Assembly (NCBI RefSeq): GCF_000703005.1
Contig: NZ_JNLH01000001.1
Location: forward strand, 1,357,001 to 1,421,000
Source of the DNA: Pseudobutyrivibrio ruminis HUN009
GTDB lineage: Bacteria; Bacillota; Clostridia; Lachnospirales; Lachnospiraceae
Length of the DNA: 64,000 nt
Direction: 5' to 3'
Shown: positions 16,605 through 25,177 of the stretch, piece after piece
Layout: each line of letters starts with the position of its first letter
Numbering within the stretch: position 1 is the first letter of the stretch
Notes under the pieces: model-generated
What the model saw: only the letters and a program-made list of their open reading frames with translations
The model's database searches: none
What the model was told of the DNA's origin: nothing
Position numbers and translations under genes: made by a program

Positions 16605-18344
16605 ATGAAACTTTCCAAGAGATTTTTAGCGTTTGCCTTAATATTGGCAATCACTTTATTTTGGAAATTAAATAATTGGAATGACAGATACGCAGCAGTA
16701 GAAACTTTCCGTGGAGCAGCACTGAATGAGGATGTGCTGTATCCTCTTATGTCCAAAAATCTTAACGATTCAAATCAGCTCAAGATTTTCATCAACGGAC
16801 AGGAGTATTCTAATACACAGAGCTATGCCATTTTGGACGACTCTTTGAATCCAGTTGGATCCTTAGAGTTTATTCGTTCTGTGCTGAAAGGCTCAGCCTT
16901 TATGGAGGATGAGTCTGCTGCTTTAGTTCAGATAACAGACAATGTATACGAATACATTTTAGACAATACAAGCGCCACAGAAAATGGCGATGAAATCGAC
17001 CTTTCTATTGCTCCTTCTATGCACTTAGGGGAGCTCTATATTGGCATTGAGGATTTGTGTAAGGCATTTGGCTACGCTTATGAATACGACCAGTCTACAT
17101 ACACTGTAAACATTCAGTACAACAAAGTTCCTTCATTGCCTAGAGATTATGATCTTAGAGATGTTAATCGCGTCAGCACAATCAGAAATCAGGGTTCAAC
17201 TTCTACATGTTGGGCATGTGCTTCGTTGGAGGCCTTGGAGTCTTCATTGCTTCCAGTTCATCAGCATCTTTTCTCAGTAGATTCAATGATAAATGAAAAT
17301 AGCTTCGACCTTGATCAGTCGGCAGGCGGCAAATACACTATGGCCCTTGCATACTTACTTTCATGGCAGGGACCAGTGGAGGAGCAGACAGAGGAGAGTG
17401 ATACTACACCTGCAATTATTTCCAACTTGACTGGTGAGACTCAGGAGAATCAGATTCACCTTCAGGAGGCTCATTTTTATGATGCAGAAAATCTGGACGA
17501 GATAAAGTGGGCAGTATATCAGTATGGTGGCGTTTCTACATCCATTTATGCCAGTGTATCTACATCAAATCTGACAGGTTCTAGCAGCTACAATCGCAGA
17601 ACCAATTCATATTGCTACACAGGAAATGCAAAGCCAAATCACGATGTGGTTATAATTGGATGGGACGACGATTATCCGGCATCAAACTTCAGCGAGGATG
17701 TTCCTGCTAATGGCGCTTTCATCTGCCAAAACAGTTGGGGCACAGGCTTCGGTGATGATGGTGTTTTCTATATTTCTTACTATGATTCAAATATTGGTAA
17801 CCAGGCGGTATCTTATGTCAAAATAGATACCAACAATACATACAATTATATTTACCAAAGTGATTTGTGTGGTTGGGTTGGACAGATTGGCTATAGCAAG
17901 CAGTGGGCTTATGGTGCCAACACATTTGTGGCTGATGCAGATCAGCAGATTGAGGCAGCAGGCTTTTACGCACTTGGCACTGACACCAGCTATCAGGTGT
18001 ATTTTGTTTCCAACTACGAAAACACAAGCTCGCTTTCGGAGAAGGAGCTGGTTGCATCAGGTACAGTTTCACAGAAGGGTTATTACACTATCAAGTTTAA
18101 TTCCCCAAAGACTGTAGCAGAGGGAGAAAGCTTTGCAGTAGTTTTATATGTGAATACACCTGATACTGTTCGTCCTTTGGCAGTTGAGTATGTAACTGAT
18201 TCTATGACTCAGGCAGTAGACATTACTGACGGCAAGGGATTTATCAGTAATAATGGTTTAGATTGGGAGAACGTGGAGGACGTGGTGCAGGCAAACCTTT
18301 GCATCAAGGCCTACGCAAATAATGTTGTGGAAGTGTTCGAATAA
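16605..18344 (+). CDS. Exported papain-family (C1) cysteine peptidase
   Basis: Predicted extracytoplasmic thiol protease of 579 residues. A hydrophobic N-terminal segment (residues 4-20) acts as signal or anchor. Residues 55-175 resemble a copper-amine-oxidase-N-like wall-associated region (LKIFINGQEYSN, the YIGIEDLCKAFGY pattern). The C1 domain starts at DYDLRDVNRV and has the oxyanion Gln196 and catalytic Cys202 in NQGSTSTCWACASLE. Catalytic His lies in NHDVVIIGWDDD and Asn in NSWGTGFGDDG. About 170 C-terminal residues look like a beta-rich (lectin-like) domain. The next gene, a cell-wall amidase, starts 1 nt after its stop, suggesting joint envelope work. Confidence 0.86.
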   Translation: MKLSKRFLAFALILAITLFWKLNNWNDRYAAVETFRGAALNEDVLYPLMSKNLNDSNQLKIFINGQEYSNTQSYAILDDSLNPVGSLEFIRSVLKGSAFMEDESAALVQITDNVYEYILDNTSATENGDEIDLSIAPSMHLGELYIGIEDLCKAFGYAYEYDQSTYTVNIQYNKVPSLPRDYDLRDVNRVSTIRNQGSTSTCWACASLEALESSLLPVHQHLFSVDSMINENSFDLDQSAGGKYTMALAYLLSWQGPVEEQTEESDTTPAIISNLTGETQENQIHLQEAHFYDAENLDEIKWAVYQYGGVSTSIYASVSTSNLTGSSSYNRRTNSYCYTGNAKPNHDVVIIGWDDDYPASNFSEDVPANGAFICQNSWGTGFGDDGVFYISYYDSNIGNQAVSYVKIDTNNTYNYIYQSDLCGWVGQIGYSKQWAYGANTFVADADQQIEAAGFYALGTDTSYQVYFVSNYENTSSLSEKELVASGTVSQKGYYTIKFNSPKTVAEGESFAVVLYVNTPDTVRPLAVEYVTDSMTQAVDITDGKGFISNNGLDWENVEDVVQANLCIKAYANNVVEVFE

Positions 18345-18345
18345 T

Positions 18346-19407
18346 ATGGAACAAAAAGTGATGGGAGCCTTTACGGCTGTTATTTTGGCAATCACCATTT
18401 TGATGAGTTGCCTGCTGATTTATGTGCCGAATATGCACATAATCGCTTTACAAGTGGAGGATGAAAAGCTTTCAGGAGGAAGAATATCTGTTATGGATAT
18501 GCTGCGCTCCAGTGAGGAAGCTTTGCAGGAAGAAAGTGCGGCTACAAGGGAGTCTGTTTTGAAGGGTCACCAAATCAGATTAACTTTGCCACAAAATGTT
18601 ACCAGTGCCAGTGTGAGCATTGATAACATCCACGTAGATAAAACTATCGCAATTACGATAGATGGTATCGGAAAAGATTATTTCAGCAATTATCCTATGC
18701 GTGGCGCGTCAAACAATATTGTTGACGTAACCTACGACAGTGAAAATCTGGTAGGTGTAATTGAAATCACCATGGATGATGTTTTGGAAGTTCAGATGAC
18801 TTCTGAAGACGAATACATCTACTTTGACTTTGTAGATCCACATGAGATTTACGATTATGTAGTGGTGGTAGATGCCGGTCATGGTGGAAATGTTCCAGGT
18901 GCCACAAAGCAGGGCGTATATGAAAAGGATTTGAATCTGGACATAGTGCTAGAGTTGAAAAAACTATTTGACAGAACTGATAAAAACATTGGCGTTTACT
19001 ATACACGAACTGACGACACCAATCCGTCATTTGAAAACAGAGTTGGCCTGGCCAACGATTCAGAGGCAGATTTATTCCTGTCTGTACATAACAATTCAAC
19101 TGCATCAGGTAGAATGTCTTCTATCAACGGTACAGAAGTTATGTACGAGGGTGGAGATACCACCGGGGAATCAAAGTCATTTTCAACACTTTGCCTTGTG
19201 CATCTTTTAAATGAGTTGGGCTCAAAGTCGAAGGGCACGGTAGTAGGCGACGAGGTCTATATTATTAGAATGTCAGAGCCACCAGTTGCACTTGTAGAGG
19301 TAGGTTTTATGACAAATCAAAAGGAGTTGGATTTGCTGCAGGATTCTGAATATCAGGCAAAGGCTGCAAAGGCTTTGTACGATGCAGTAATTGAATATTT
19401 ATATTAA
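18346..19407 (+). CDS. N-acetylmuramoyl-L-alanine amidase (Amidase_3), membrane-anchored
   Basis: Zinc amidase that cleaves the lactyl-amide bond between MurNAc and the stem peptide. A transmembrane segment near the N-terminus (ILAITILMSCLLIYV) precedes an AMIN-like region and the catalytic domain. Ligand motifs: VVVDAGHGG (His), VYEKDLNLDI (Glu), FLSVHNNS (His) and the catalytic Glu in ALVEVGFMTN. I prefer ATG 18346; an upstream in-frame ATG at 18322 would overlap the protease gene. It is followed by rdgB in the same direction. Confidence 0.88.
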   Translation: MEQKVMGAFTAVILAITILMSCLLIYVPNMHIIALQVEDEKLSGGRISVMDMLRSSEEALQEESAATRESVLKGHQIRLTLPQNVTSASVSIDNIHVDKTIAITIDGIGKDYFSNYPMRGASNNIVDVTYDSENLVGVIEITMDDVLEVQMTSEDEYIYFDFVDPHEIYDYVVVVDAGHGGNVPGATKQGVYEKDLNLDIVLELKKLFDRTDKNIGVYYTRTDDTNPSFENRVGLANDSEADLFLSVHNNSTASGRMSSINGTEVMYEGGDTTGESKSFSTLCLVHLLNELGSKSKGTVVGDEVYIIRMSEPPVALVEVGFMTNQKELDLLQDSEYQAKAAKALYDAVIEYLY

Positions 19408-19429
19408 TTTGTAGAAGGGAATAATTGTA

Positions 19430-20041
19430 GTGAAAAGAAAAGTGATTTTTGCAACTGGCAATGCCAACAAAATGAGAGAGATTCGCGAGATTCTTGGAGA
19501 GGAGGATTTCGAAATTCTTTCAATGAAGGAGGCTGGCATTGATATTGATATTGTGGAGGATGGAGCCACATTTGAGGAGAATTCCTTGATCAAATCAAGA
19601 GCAATTGCAGCAGTAGCAAAGGATGCAATTGTGCTTGCTGATGATAGCGGTTTGGAAATTGATGCTCTCAACAAGGAGCCAGGTATTTATTCTGCCAGAT
19701 ATATGGGCGAGGATACATCTTACGATATTAAGAATGCAAATCTTATAGAGCGTCTTGATGGTGTAGAAAAGCAGGATAGAAGCGCAAGATTTGTGTGTGC
19801 AGTTTCAGCAGTTTTCCCTGACGGTGAGGATGCAGTTGTACGCGGCACAATCGAGGGATACATCGGCTGGGAGCCAATGGGCACAAACGGCTTTGGATAC
19901 GACCCTATTTTTTATCTTTGGGACAAAGATGTTAGTACAGCAAGTCTTTCTCCAGAGGATAAAAATGCAATAAGCCACAGAGGACAGGCTCTTAGAATGA
20001 TAAAGGAAGTTATTTATAAGCATGAAAATATTAGTTGTTAG
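19430..20041 (+). CDS. rdgB: XTP/dITP diphosphatase (RdgB/HAM1)
   Basis: House-cleaning pyrophosphatase that hydrolyses dITP, XTP and ITP. The 203 residues begin KVIFATGNANKMREI (nucleotide-binding SxNxxK-type motif) and contain ADDSGLEIDAL (metal and catalytic acid) and GFGYDPIF, and SHRGQALR near the end. It starts with GTG 19430 behind GAAGGG. The last 20 nt overlap the phosphoesterase gene, suggesting coupling. Confidence 0.94.
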   Translation: MKRKVIFATGNANKMREIREILGEEDFEILSMKEAGIDIDIVEDGATFEENSLIKSRAIAAVAKDAIVLADDSGLEIDALNKEPGIYSARYMGEDTSYDIKNANLIERLDGVEKQDRSARFVCAVSAVFPDGEDAVVRGTIEGYIGWEPMGTNGFGYDPIFYLWDKDVSTASLSPEDKNAISHRGQALRMIKEVIYKHENISC

Positions 20042-20525
20042 TGATACACATGGCAGATCGGAAAATCTTCGTGACGCCATTCACGTAGAAAATCCAGACA
20101 GAATCTATCACTTGGGTGATGGACAGGGGGTAGAGGATAATCTTTGGATGATGTCGGAAGCTCCTGCAGAATGTGTCTGTGGAAATTGCGATTGGGGGAC
20201 AAATCTTCCTAACGAGGTGGTGCTTGAGGTTGGAAAGCATGTGATTATGCTTACTCACGGACACTATTACGGAGTAAATTATGGCTACGAGAAAATCGCT
20301 GAAGCCGCAAGAAATAAAGGCTGCGACATTGTACTTTATGGTCATACTCACGTGCCTACAATCGATCATTACGAGGATTTGATTATAGCAAATCCTGGTA
20401 GTATTGCATTCCCACGACAAAATAGTCGTGAACACACTTATATGACAATTATGGTGGATAATGATGGTGAGTTTACTATGAACTTACATTCATTAGAGGA
20501 ATACGATAGAATACATGGAAATTAA
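20022..20525 (+). CDS. YfcE/MJ0936-type metallophosphoesterase
   Basis: Calcineurin-like phosphodiesterase of 167 residues. Metal-site motifs are seen in order: VSDTHG, HLGDG, CGNCDW (GNCD), LTHGHYYG and YGHTHVP. This small cytosolic family hydrolyses phosphodiesters in vitro; the natural substrate is usually unknown. It overlaps rdgB by 20 nt and the following gene by 11 nt. The rdgB-yfcE pair is common in Clostridia. Confidence 0.9.
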   Translation: MKILVVSDTHGRSENLRDAIHVENPDRIYHLGDGQGVEDNLWMMSEAPAECVCGNCDWGTNLPNEVVLEVGKHVIMLTHGHYYGVNYGYEKIAEAARNKGCDIVLYGHTHVPTIDHYEDLIIANPGSIAFPRQNSREHTYMTIMVDNDGEFTMNLHSLEEYDRIHGN

Positions 20526-22032
20526 AATTATCATCGATGGAGAAACTCCACAAAAAGAGCATATCTTGATGTCAGACGAACCAATCAAGTTCGTAGACGC
20601 AATGGAGCAGCTTGGACTAAGCTTTTATCGCCCTTGCGGTGGAATAGGCAAATGTCTGAGTTGCAACATTCAATTTCTTTATGGCGCACCACAGATGACC
20701 TCTGCAGATGAAAAGGCTCTGGATTTTTCAGATATGAGAGCCGGCTGGAGAGTTGGCTGTAAGTGCGTTATCACAAAGGACTGCAAAATTCAGGTCCCAG
20801 CATCATTGGCAGGTGAAATTACATCAGTTCTTGCAGACGAAGTTGCAGAGGATGAAGCTATTGATAAGAATAATATTGGTATTGCAGTGGATGTAGGCAC
20901 AACTACTCTTGCTACAGCTATTATTGATTTATCTACAGGAAAGATTCTTCGTCAGCGCAACTGCACCAATTCCCAGGCTAAATTTGGTGCCGATGTTATG
21001 AGCAGAGTGAAGGCTGCCATGGATGGCCATGGAGAGGAATTAAAGAATTGTATCCGTCAGGATTTAACCGAGCTTGGAAAGAAAATCCTTGGGGAAGATT
21101 TCCTCATGCACAAGATTGTTTTCTGTGGAAATACTGTTATGACACATTTACTGCTGGGGTACACTGTCGATGGTTTGGCTCAGTACCCATTTATTCCATA
21201 CACACTCGATAGTGTTAGTTTTGTGGAAAAAGGTCGCAATATTTTCTTTATGCCGTCGATAAGTGCCTTTGTTGGCGGGGATATTGTTTCTGGATTGTTC
21301 TATTTGGCAATGCAGGCAAAGAAAAATAATAAAGCACAGGATAAATTCCTGCTTGTAGATTTGGGAACAAATGCTGAGCTTGTCTTGTTTGATGGAGATA
21401 AATATTGGTGCTCATCTGCGTCTGCAGGCCCTGCTTTAGAAGGTGCTTCTCTTAGTTGTGGCGTAGCTTCTGTGCGCGGTGCAATCAATCATTTGAGCAT
21501 CAACAAAGGAAAATGCACATATACAACCATCGCCGGAGAGCAGCCTATAGGAATTTGCGGAAGCGGTATTATCGACCTTGTTCATGAGCTTCATCGAAAT
21601 AAGATAATAGATGATGGTGGATTACTTTTGGATGAGTACTGTGAGACTGGATATCCGGTGGCTCCTGGAGTGTCAATCACTGGCGAGGATATTCAACAGG
21701 TGCTGCTTGCTAAGTCTGCGGTTCACTCAGCTATTCAGCTTTTAGTGCAGGAGGCTGGATTGACAATGAAGGATATCGACCATCTATATGTGGCAGGAGG
21801 CCTAGGCGCATCTGCAAGTGTATGGCCGGCTGCAGATATAGGATTGATTCCAAAGGAACTGGCAGCCAAATATGAATCTGTGGGAAATACTGCATTGCTT
21901 GGAGGGATAGAATATATTCTTCATGGTGATGAAGAAATTCTTAATGAGATAAAAGAAAAATCCAAGGTAGTCATTTTAAATGACAACCCTGGATTCGAAA
22001 AACTTTTTTTAGAGAATCTAATGCTTAATTAA
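20515..22032 (+). CDS. Ferredoxin-ASKHA protein (DUF4445; RamA/RACo-like activator family)
   Basis: 505-residue protein with an N-terminal [2Fe-2S] ferredoxin domain (CGGIGKCLSC, later GCKCVI) and a long ASKHA ATPase domain (AVDVGTTTLATAI, VDLGTNAELVL, CGSGIIDLVHEL, YVAGGLGASA). Family members reductively activate corrinoid proteins using ATP. No corrinoid protein or methyltransferase gene lies here, so the client is unknown. It overlaps the phosphoesterase gene by 11 nt and meets the convergent DUF4317 gene tail to tail with a 4-nt overlap. Confidence 0.85.
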   Translation: MEIKIIIDGETPQKEHILMSDEPIKFVDAMEQLGLSFYRPCGGIGKCLSCNIQFLYGAPQMTSADEKALDFSDMRAGWRVGCKCVITKDCKIQVPASLAGEITSVLADEVAEDEAIDKNNIGIAVDVGTTTLATAIIDLSTGKILRQRNCTNSQAKFGADVMSRVKAAMDGHGEELKNCIRQDLTELGKKILGEDFLMHKIVFCGNTVMTHLLLGYTVDGLAQYPFIPYTLDSVSFVEKGRNIFFMPSISAFVGGDIVSGLFYLAMQAKKNNKAQDKFLLVDLGTNAELVLFDGDKYWCSSASAGPALEGASLSCGVASVRGAINHLSINKGKCTYTTIAGEQPIGICGSGIIDLVHELHRNKIIDDGGLLLDEYCETGYPVAPGVSITGEDIQQVLLAKSAVHSAIQLLVQEAGLTMKDIDHLYVAGGLGASASVWPAADIGLIPKELAAKYESVGNTALLGGIEYILHGDEEILNEIKEKSKVVILNDNPGFEKLFLENLMLN

Positions 22033-23252
22033 AGCTGTTCGCCATTGAGCATTAATAGGTCTTCAGGATCAATAGGTACGCAAAGACATTTTTTGCCATC
22101 TACATAGGCTGTTGTAACATCAGCAGCCTTTGTTTCTGAAACCTTAACAACGATATCAGCTTCTTTTCCATCTGCTGTTACGCCGCTAACTTCTTTAAGC
22201 TGCTTTGTAAGATCTACAACTCTTTCCTTAAGAACATTTTTTTCTACACGAAGCTCGTTATTCTTAAGAGCTTTTTCATCAAGGATTTCTTCTGCAAGTG
22301 GAAGAGCCTCCTCAAAATAGTTCTCAAAATTAGCCTGAACCTTTTCAACCTTTGTATCTGAAAGACCAGAATCTGTAAGGATATTTGCAACATCCTGTGC
22401 CTCAAGAATGATTGGCTCTTCAGGGCCAAGACGCTCTGTTTCAACAGTGATGAAATCAGAAAGATTCTGCTGAATATCAAGCTTTGTCTCGATTGTATCT
22501 TCTGTTTCCTCTCCAAGAACCTGGTTAAGCATATTGTCGAATGCGTTTTTCTTCTGAGTAGAAGTCTTCTTTGTGCCGCAGCCGATGCAGTTTTCCCAGA
22601 ATTCTACGTGAGGCTCCTTTGTGTTTTTTGTGTATGCTAAGCAAGCGTGTAAGTCAGTAGTACGCTCTGTAAAGCAAGGGAATGTAAATGCTGTGTCAAC
22701 AGGACCAACAACCCAATCGCGGTCTCTAGCACCGATACGGTTTTCCTGCTCGCGATATCCAAGTCCTGGCTTAGAAAGCTGTACTGGACAGATAGCGCAG
22801 ATGATATAGTCGTATACTTCCTCTGACTCATCAAGCTTTAAATCGTCTGATGTCTTAACTGGAATATCGTATGTGTCGTGATATAAAAGAATTAAGAAAT
22901 TTCCAACATAATCATATGATTCAATAATACGATTGTAGTATTCGATGAGGAGCTTCTCGTCCTGAAGACGTGACTCACGAAGTCGCATAAGTAAATCGTG
23001 ACCGCTTCCCTCGATTTCTGATTCTGGATCAAAAGGAAGCTCTAAAAGATTGTTTCCGATTGTACCAGACATTGCTTTGTTGGCAATTTCAAGGTACTTA
23101 TGAAATTCCTCATCCTCAAGATTAAGAAAGGTTTCTTTGAAAGTAAGAACCATTTCTTTGTTTGCATCTACATAGCAACCGACCATTTTATCAAAGTTAC
23201 ATGCGTCCTTCTTAAAACGGCGCTTTATTTCATTTACTTCTTTTTTATTCAT
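22029..23252 (-). CDS. DUF4317 family protein
   Basis: I recognise this as DUF4317, a family frequent in Lachnospiraceae and without a known function. The 407 residues are acidic and soluble, starting MNKKEVNEIKRRFKKD. It has CPVQLSKPGLGYREQENRIG in the middle, a short CIGCGTKK that might bind metal, and a helical C-terminal half rich in Glu and Lys (likely coiled coil). It reads toward the ASKHA gene and divergently from the asn unit. Confidence 0.8.
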   Translation of the reverse strand: MNKKEVNEIKRRFKKDACNFDKMVGCYVDANKEMVLTFKETFLNLEDEEFHKYLEIANKAMSGTIGNNLLELPFDPESEIEGSGHDLLMRLRESRLQDEKLLIEYYNRIIESYDYVGNFLILLYHDTYDIPVKTSDDLKLDESEEVYDYIICAICPVQLSKPGLGYREQENRIGARDRDWVVGPVDTAFTFPCFTERTTDLHACLAYTKNTKEPHVEFWENCIGCGTKKTSTQKKNAFDNMLNQVLGEETEDTIETKLDIQQNLSDFITVETERLGPEEPIILEAQDVANILTDSGLSDTKVEKVQANFENYFEEALPLAEEILDEKALKNNELRVEKNVLKERVVDLTKQLKEVSGVTADGKEADIVVKVSETKAADVTTAYVDGKKCLCVPIDPEDLLMLNGEQL

Positions 23253-23359
23253 TTAACTCTAACTCCTGTCTTTAATGTAACGACTCTATTATATGTTTCA
23301 AAAAAATAGATAGCAAGACTTGACGTTTTTGATTTGAAGTACCTTTTGCCATATAGGGG

Positions 23360-23388
23360 TTGACATTGAATTGTCAAATAACTATACT
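23360..23388 (+). promoter_or_regulatory. Strong sigma-A promoter of the asn unit
   Basis: TTGACA (23360-23365), 17-nt spacer, TATACT (23383-23388). Within it TTGACA and TGTCAA form an inverted repeat around TTGAAT, which could be an operator or chance. The leader ATG is 28 nt downstream of the -10. Confidence 0.8.
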
Positions 23389-23415
23389 TTACTCAAATAA
23401 AGAAGGAGAACAATC

Positions 23416-23490
23416 ATGGCATTTACATCTATGCTTAATAATCTCAATAATAACAATAACAATTCCGTGAATAATAATCAGGGGATTTAA
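23416..23490 (+). CDS. Asn-rich leader peptide (24 aa) of the asnS-asnA unit
   Basis: A short frame behind AAGGAGAA encodes 24 residues, beginning MAFTSML and ending in QGI. Eleven are asparagine, in runs of 2, 6 and 3, all within codons 8-21. The next gene encodes asparaginyl-tRNA synthetase and the one after it asparagine synthetase. The composition matches classical leader peptides whose translation senses charged tRNA. Low Asn-tRNA would stall the ribosome in 23437-23478, before the hairpin region; with enough Asn it would reach the stop at 23488. The peptide itself probably has no function. Confidence 0.85.
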   Translation: MAFTSMLNNLNNNNNNSVNNNQGI

Positions 23491-23500
23491 TTTTATTGTG

Positions 23501-23577
23501 TTGATGAGATTTGAAGATTGTTCAAATATGTAAGAATTAGAAGGCCTCATCAAGCACAGCTTGATGGGGCTTAATTT
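23501..23577 (+). promoter_or_regulatory. Transcription attenuator with alternative hairpins upstream of asnS
   Basis: Region 2, TTGATGAG (23501-23508), can pair with CTCATCAA (23546-23553) as antiterminator. A small TTTGAA/TTCAAA hairpin (23510-23526) nests inside. The same CTCATCAA lies in the 5' half of a terminator-like hairpin: 23544-23555 pairs with 23559-23570 around a 3-nt loop. The two folds exclude each other. Region 2 begins 11 nt after the leader stop, so a ribosome at the stop would cover it. The tail after the hairpin (TTAATTTATG) is only moderately T-rich, the weakest part of the model. Confidence 0.75.
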
Positions 23578-23605
23578 ATGCTAAGTCGTAATAAGGAGAA
23601 AGAAT

Positions 23606-25006
23606 ATGAGCGTTAAAACAACAGACGTAAGAACACTTTCAAGAAATTTCAAAGACTATGATGGCAAGGAAGTTACAGTAGCTGGATGGGTACGCAACAT
23701 GCGTGATTCAAAGACATTCGGTTTCTTAGTACTTGCAGATGGTACATTTTTCAACCCAGTACAGGTTGTGTTCAATCAGGACAAAATCGACAACTTCGAT
23801 GAGGTTTGTCATTTAAATGTTGGTGCAGCAGTATACGTAACAGGTACTGTAGTTGTTACACCAGAGGCAAAGCAGCCATTTGAGATTCAGGCAACAAAGG
23901 TTGATATCGAAGGAAAGTCTACACCAGATTATCCAATTCAGCCAAAGAGACACACAATGGAATACCTTCGTACACAGACACATCTTCGTCCACGTACAAA
24001 CACATTCCAGGCAGTATTCAGAGTTCGTTCTCTTTGTGCATACGCTATTCACAAGTTCTTCCAGGAGCGTGATTTCGTATATGTACACACACCACTTATC
24101 ACAGGCTCTGACTGTGAGGGTGCTGGTGAGATGTTCCAGGTTACAACAATGGATCTTAACAACATTCCTAAGACAGAGGATGGTAAGGTAGATTTCTCAC
24201 AGGATTTCTTTGGTCATGCTACAAACCTTACAGTTTCAGGCCAGTTAAATGGTGAGACATATGCTCAGGCATTCAAGAACATCTACACATTTGGACCTAC
24301 ATTCCGTGCTGAGAACTCAAACACAACTCGTCACGCAGCAGAGTTCTGGATGATTGAGCCAGAAATTTCATTTGCAGATCTTGAGGATGACATGATTCTC
24401 GCAGAGGACATGTTAAAGTACGTTATCAACTACGTTCTTGAGCATGCTCCAGAGGAGATGGAGTTCTTCAACAACTTCATCGACAAGGGACTTCTTGATA
24501 GACTTCATCACGTTGCTAATTCTGACTTCGGACGCATCACATACACAGATGCAGTTGCAGAGCTTGAAAAGCACAACGATGAATTCGATTACAAGGTATC
24601 TTGGGGCTGTGATCTTCAGACAGAGCACGAGAGATACCTTACAGAAAAGATTTTTGGCAAGCCAGTATTTGTTACAGATTATCCAAAGGAAATCAAGGCT
24701 TTCTATATGAAGCTCAACGAAGACGGCAAGACAGTTGCAGCTATGGACTGCCTCGTTCCAGGTATCGGTGAAATTATCGGTGGTTCACAGCGTGAGGACG
24801 ACTATGATGTACTCCTTAAGAGAATGCAGGAATGCGGCCTTAAGGAAGAAGATTACCAGTTCTACCTTGACCTTCGTAAATACGGTAGCTCTCGCCATGC
24901 CGGCTTCGGACTCGGCTTCGAGCGCTGCGTAATGTACCTCACAGGCATGGGCAACATCCGCGACGTTATCCCATTCCCACGTACTGTAGGTAACTGCGAC
25001 CTTTAA
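23606..25006 (+). CDS. asnS: Asparaginyl-tRNA synthetase
   Basis: Charges tRNA-Asn with asparagine in the cytoplasm. The 466-residue class II synthetase has an N-terminal OB-fold anticodon-binding domain (VTVAGWVRNMRDSKTFGFL). The class II core follows with FFQERDFVYVHTP (motif 1), TFGPTFRAENSNTTRHAAEF (motif 2) and GFGLGFERCVMYLTG (motif 3). Typical AsnS length. A strong AAGGAGAAAG site precedes ATG 23606. It lies downstream of the Asn leader and attenuator and upstream of asnA. No T-box, the usual Firmicute control, is visible. Confidence 0.96.
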   Translation: MSVKTTDVRTLSRNFKDYDGKEVTVAGWVRNMRDSKTFGFLVLADGTFFNPVQVVFNQDKIDNFDEVCHLNVGAAVYVTGTVVVTPEAKQPFEIQATKVDIEGKSTPDYPIQPKRHTMEYLRTQTHLRPRTNTFQAVFRVRSLCAYAIHKFFQERDFVYVHTPLITGSDCEGAGEMFQVTTMDLNNIPKTEDGKVDFSQDFFGHATNLTVSGQLNGETYAQAFKNIYTFGPTFRAENSNTTRHAAEFWMIEPEISFADLEDDMILAEDMLKYVINYVLEHAPEEMEFFNNFIDKGLLDRLHHVANSDFGRITYTDAVAELEKHNDEFDYKVSWGCDLQTEHERYLTEKIFGKPVFVTDYPKEIKAFYMKLNEDGKTVAAMDCLVPGIGEIIGGSQREDDYDVLLKRMQECGLKEEDYQFYLDLRKYGSSRHAGFGLGFERCVMYLTGMGNIRDVIPFPRTVGNCDL

Positions 25007-25009
25007 TCC

Positions 25010-25166
25010 GTAATCATATTCGTTGAGCCATACATATCTTTCTTAGACACGCTTTCGCTCTTGTCGTGCTCGTTGCCCTACATAAGATGCTGCTAAAGCA
25101 CCATCTAAGTAGGGACGGCACTTTAAGGTCTTTAGAAAGACATGTATGTCTCTCCTTTATGATTAC
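25010..25166 (+). ncRNA. Long multibranched inverted-repeat structure, asnS-asnA gap (first half)
   Basis: Four bases after the asnS stop, GTAATCAT (25010-25017) pairs with ATGATTAC (25159-25166). Inside, 25029-25043 (CATACATaTCTTTCT) pairs with 25134-25148 with one mismatch, continued by AGAC/GTCT. Further in, GTGC (25066-25069) pairs with GCAC (25118-25121) and CCCTAC (25076-25081) with GTAGGG (25109-25114), closing a GATG/CATC hairpin. No T-run follows and no gene fits. It may be a structured RNA, a processing site or a degenerate palindromic element; I do not recognise a family. Confidence 0.55.
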
Positions 25167-25177
25167 TCACTTAATAT

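Noticed and set aside
23253..23605. T-box or amino-acid riboswitch before asnS
   Set aside because: No T-box consensus (AGGGTGGNACCGCG type) or specifier-loop layout was found. The Asn leader explains the region.
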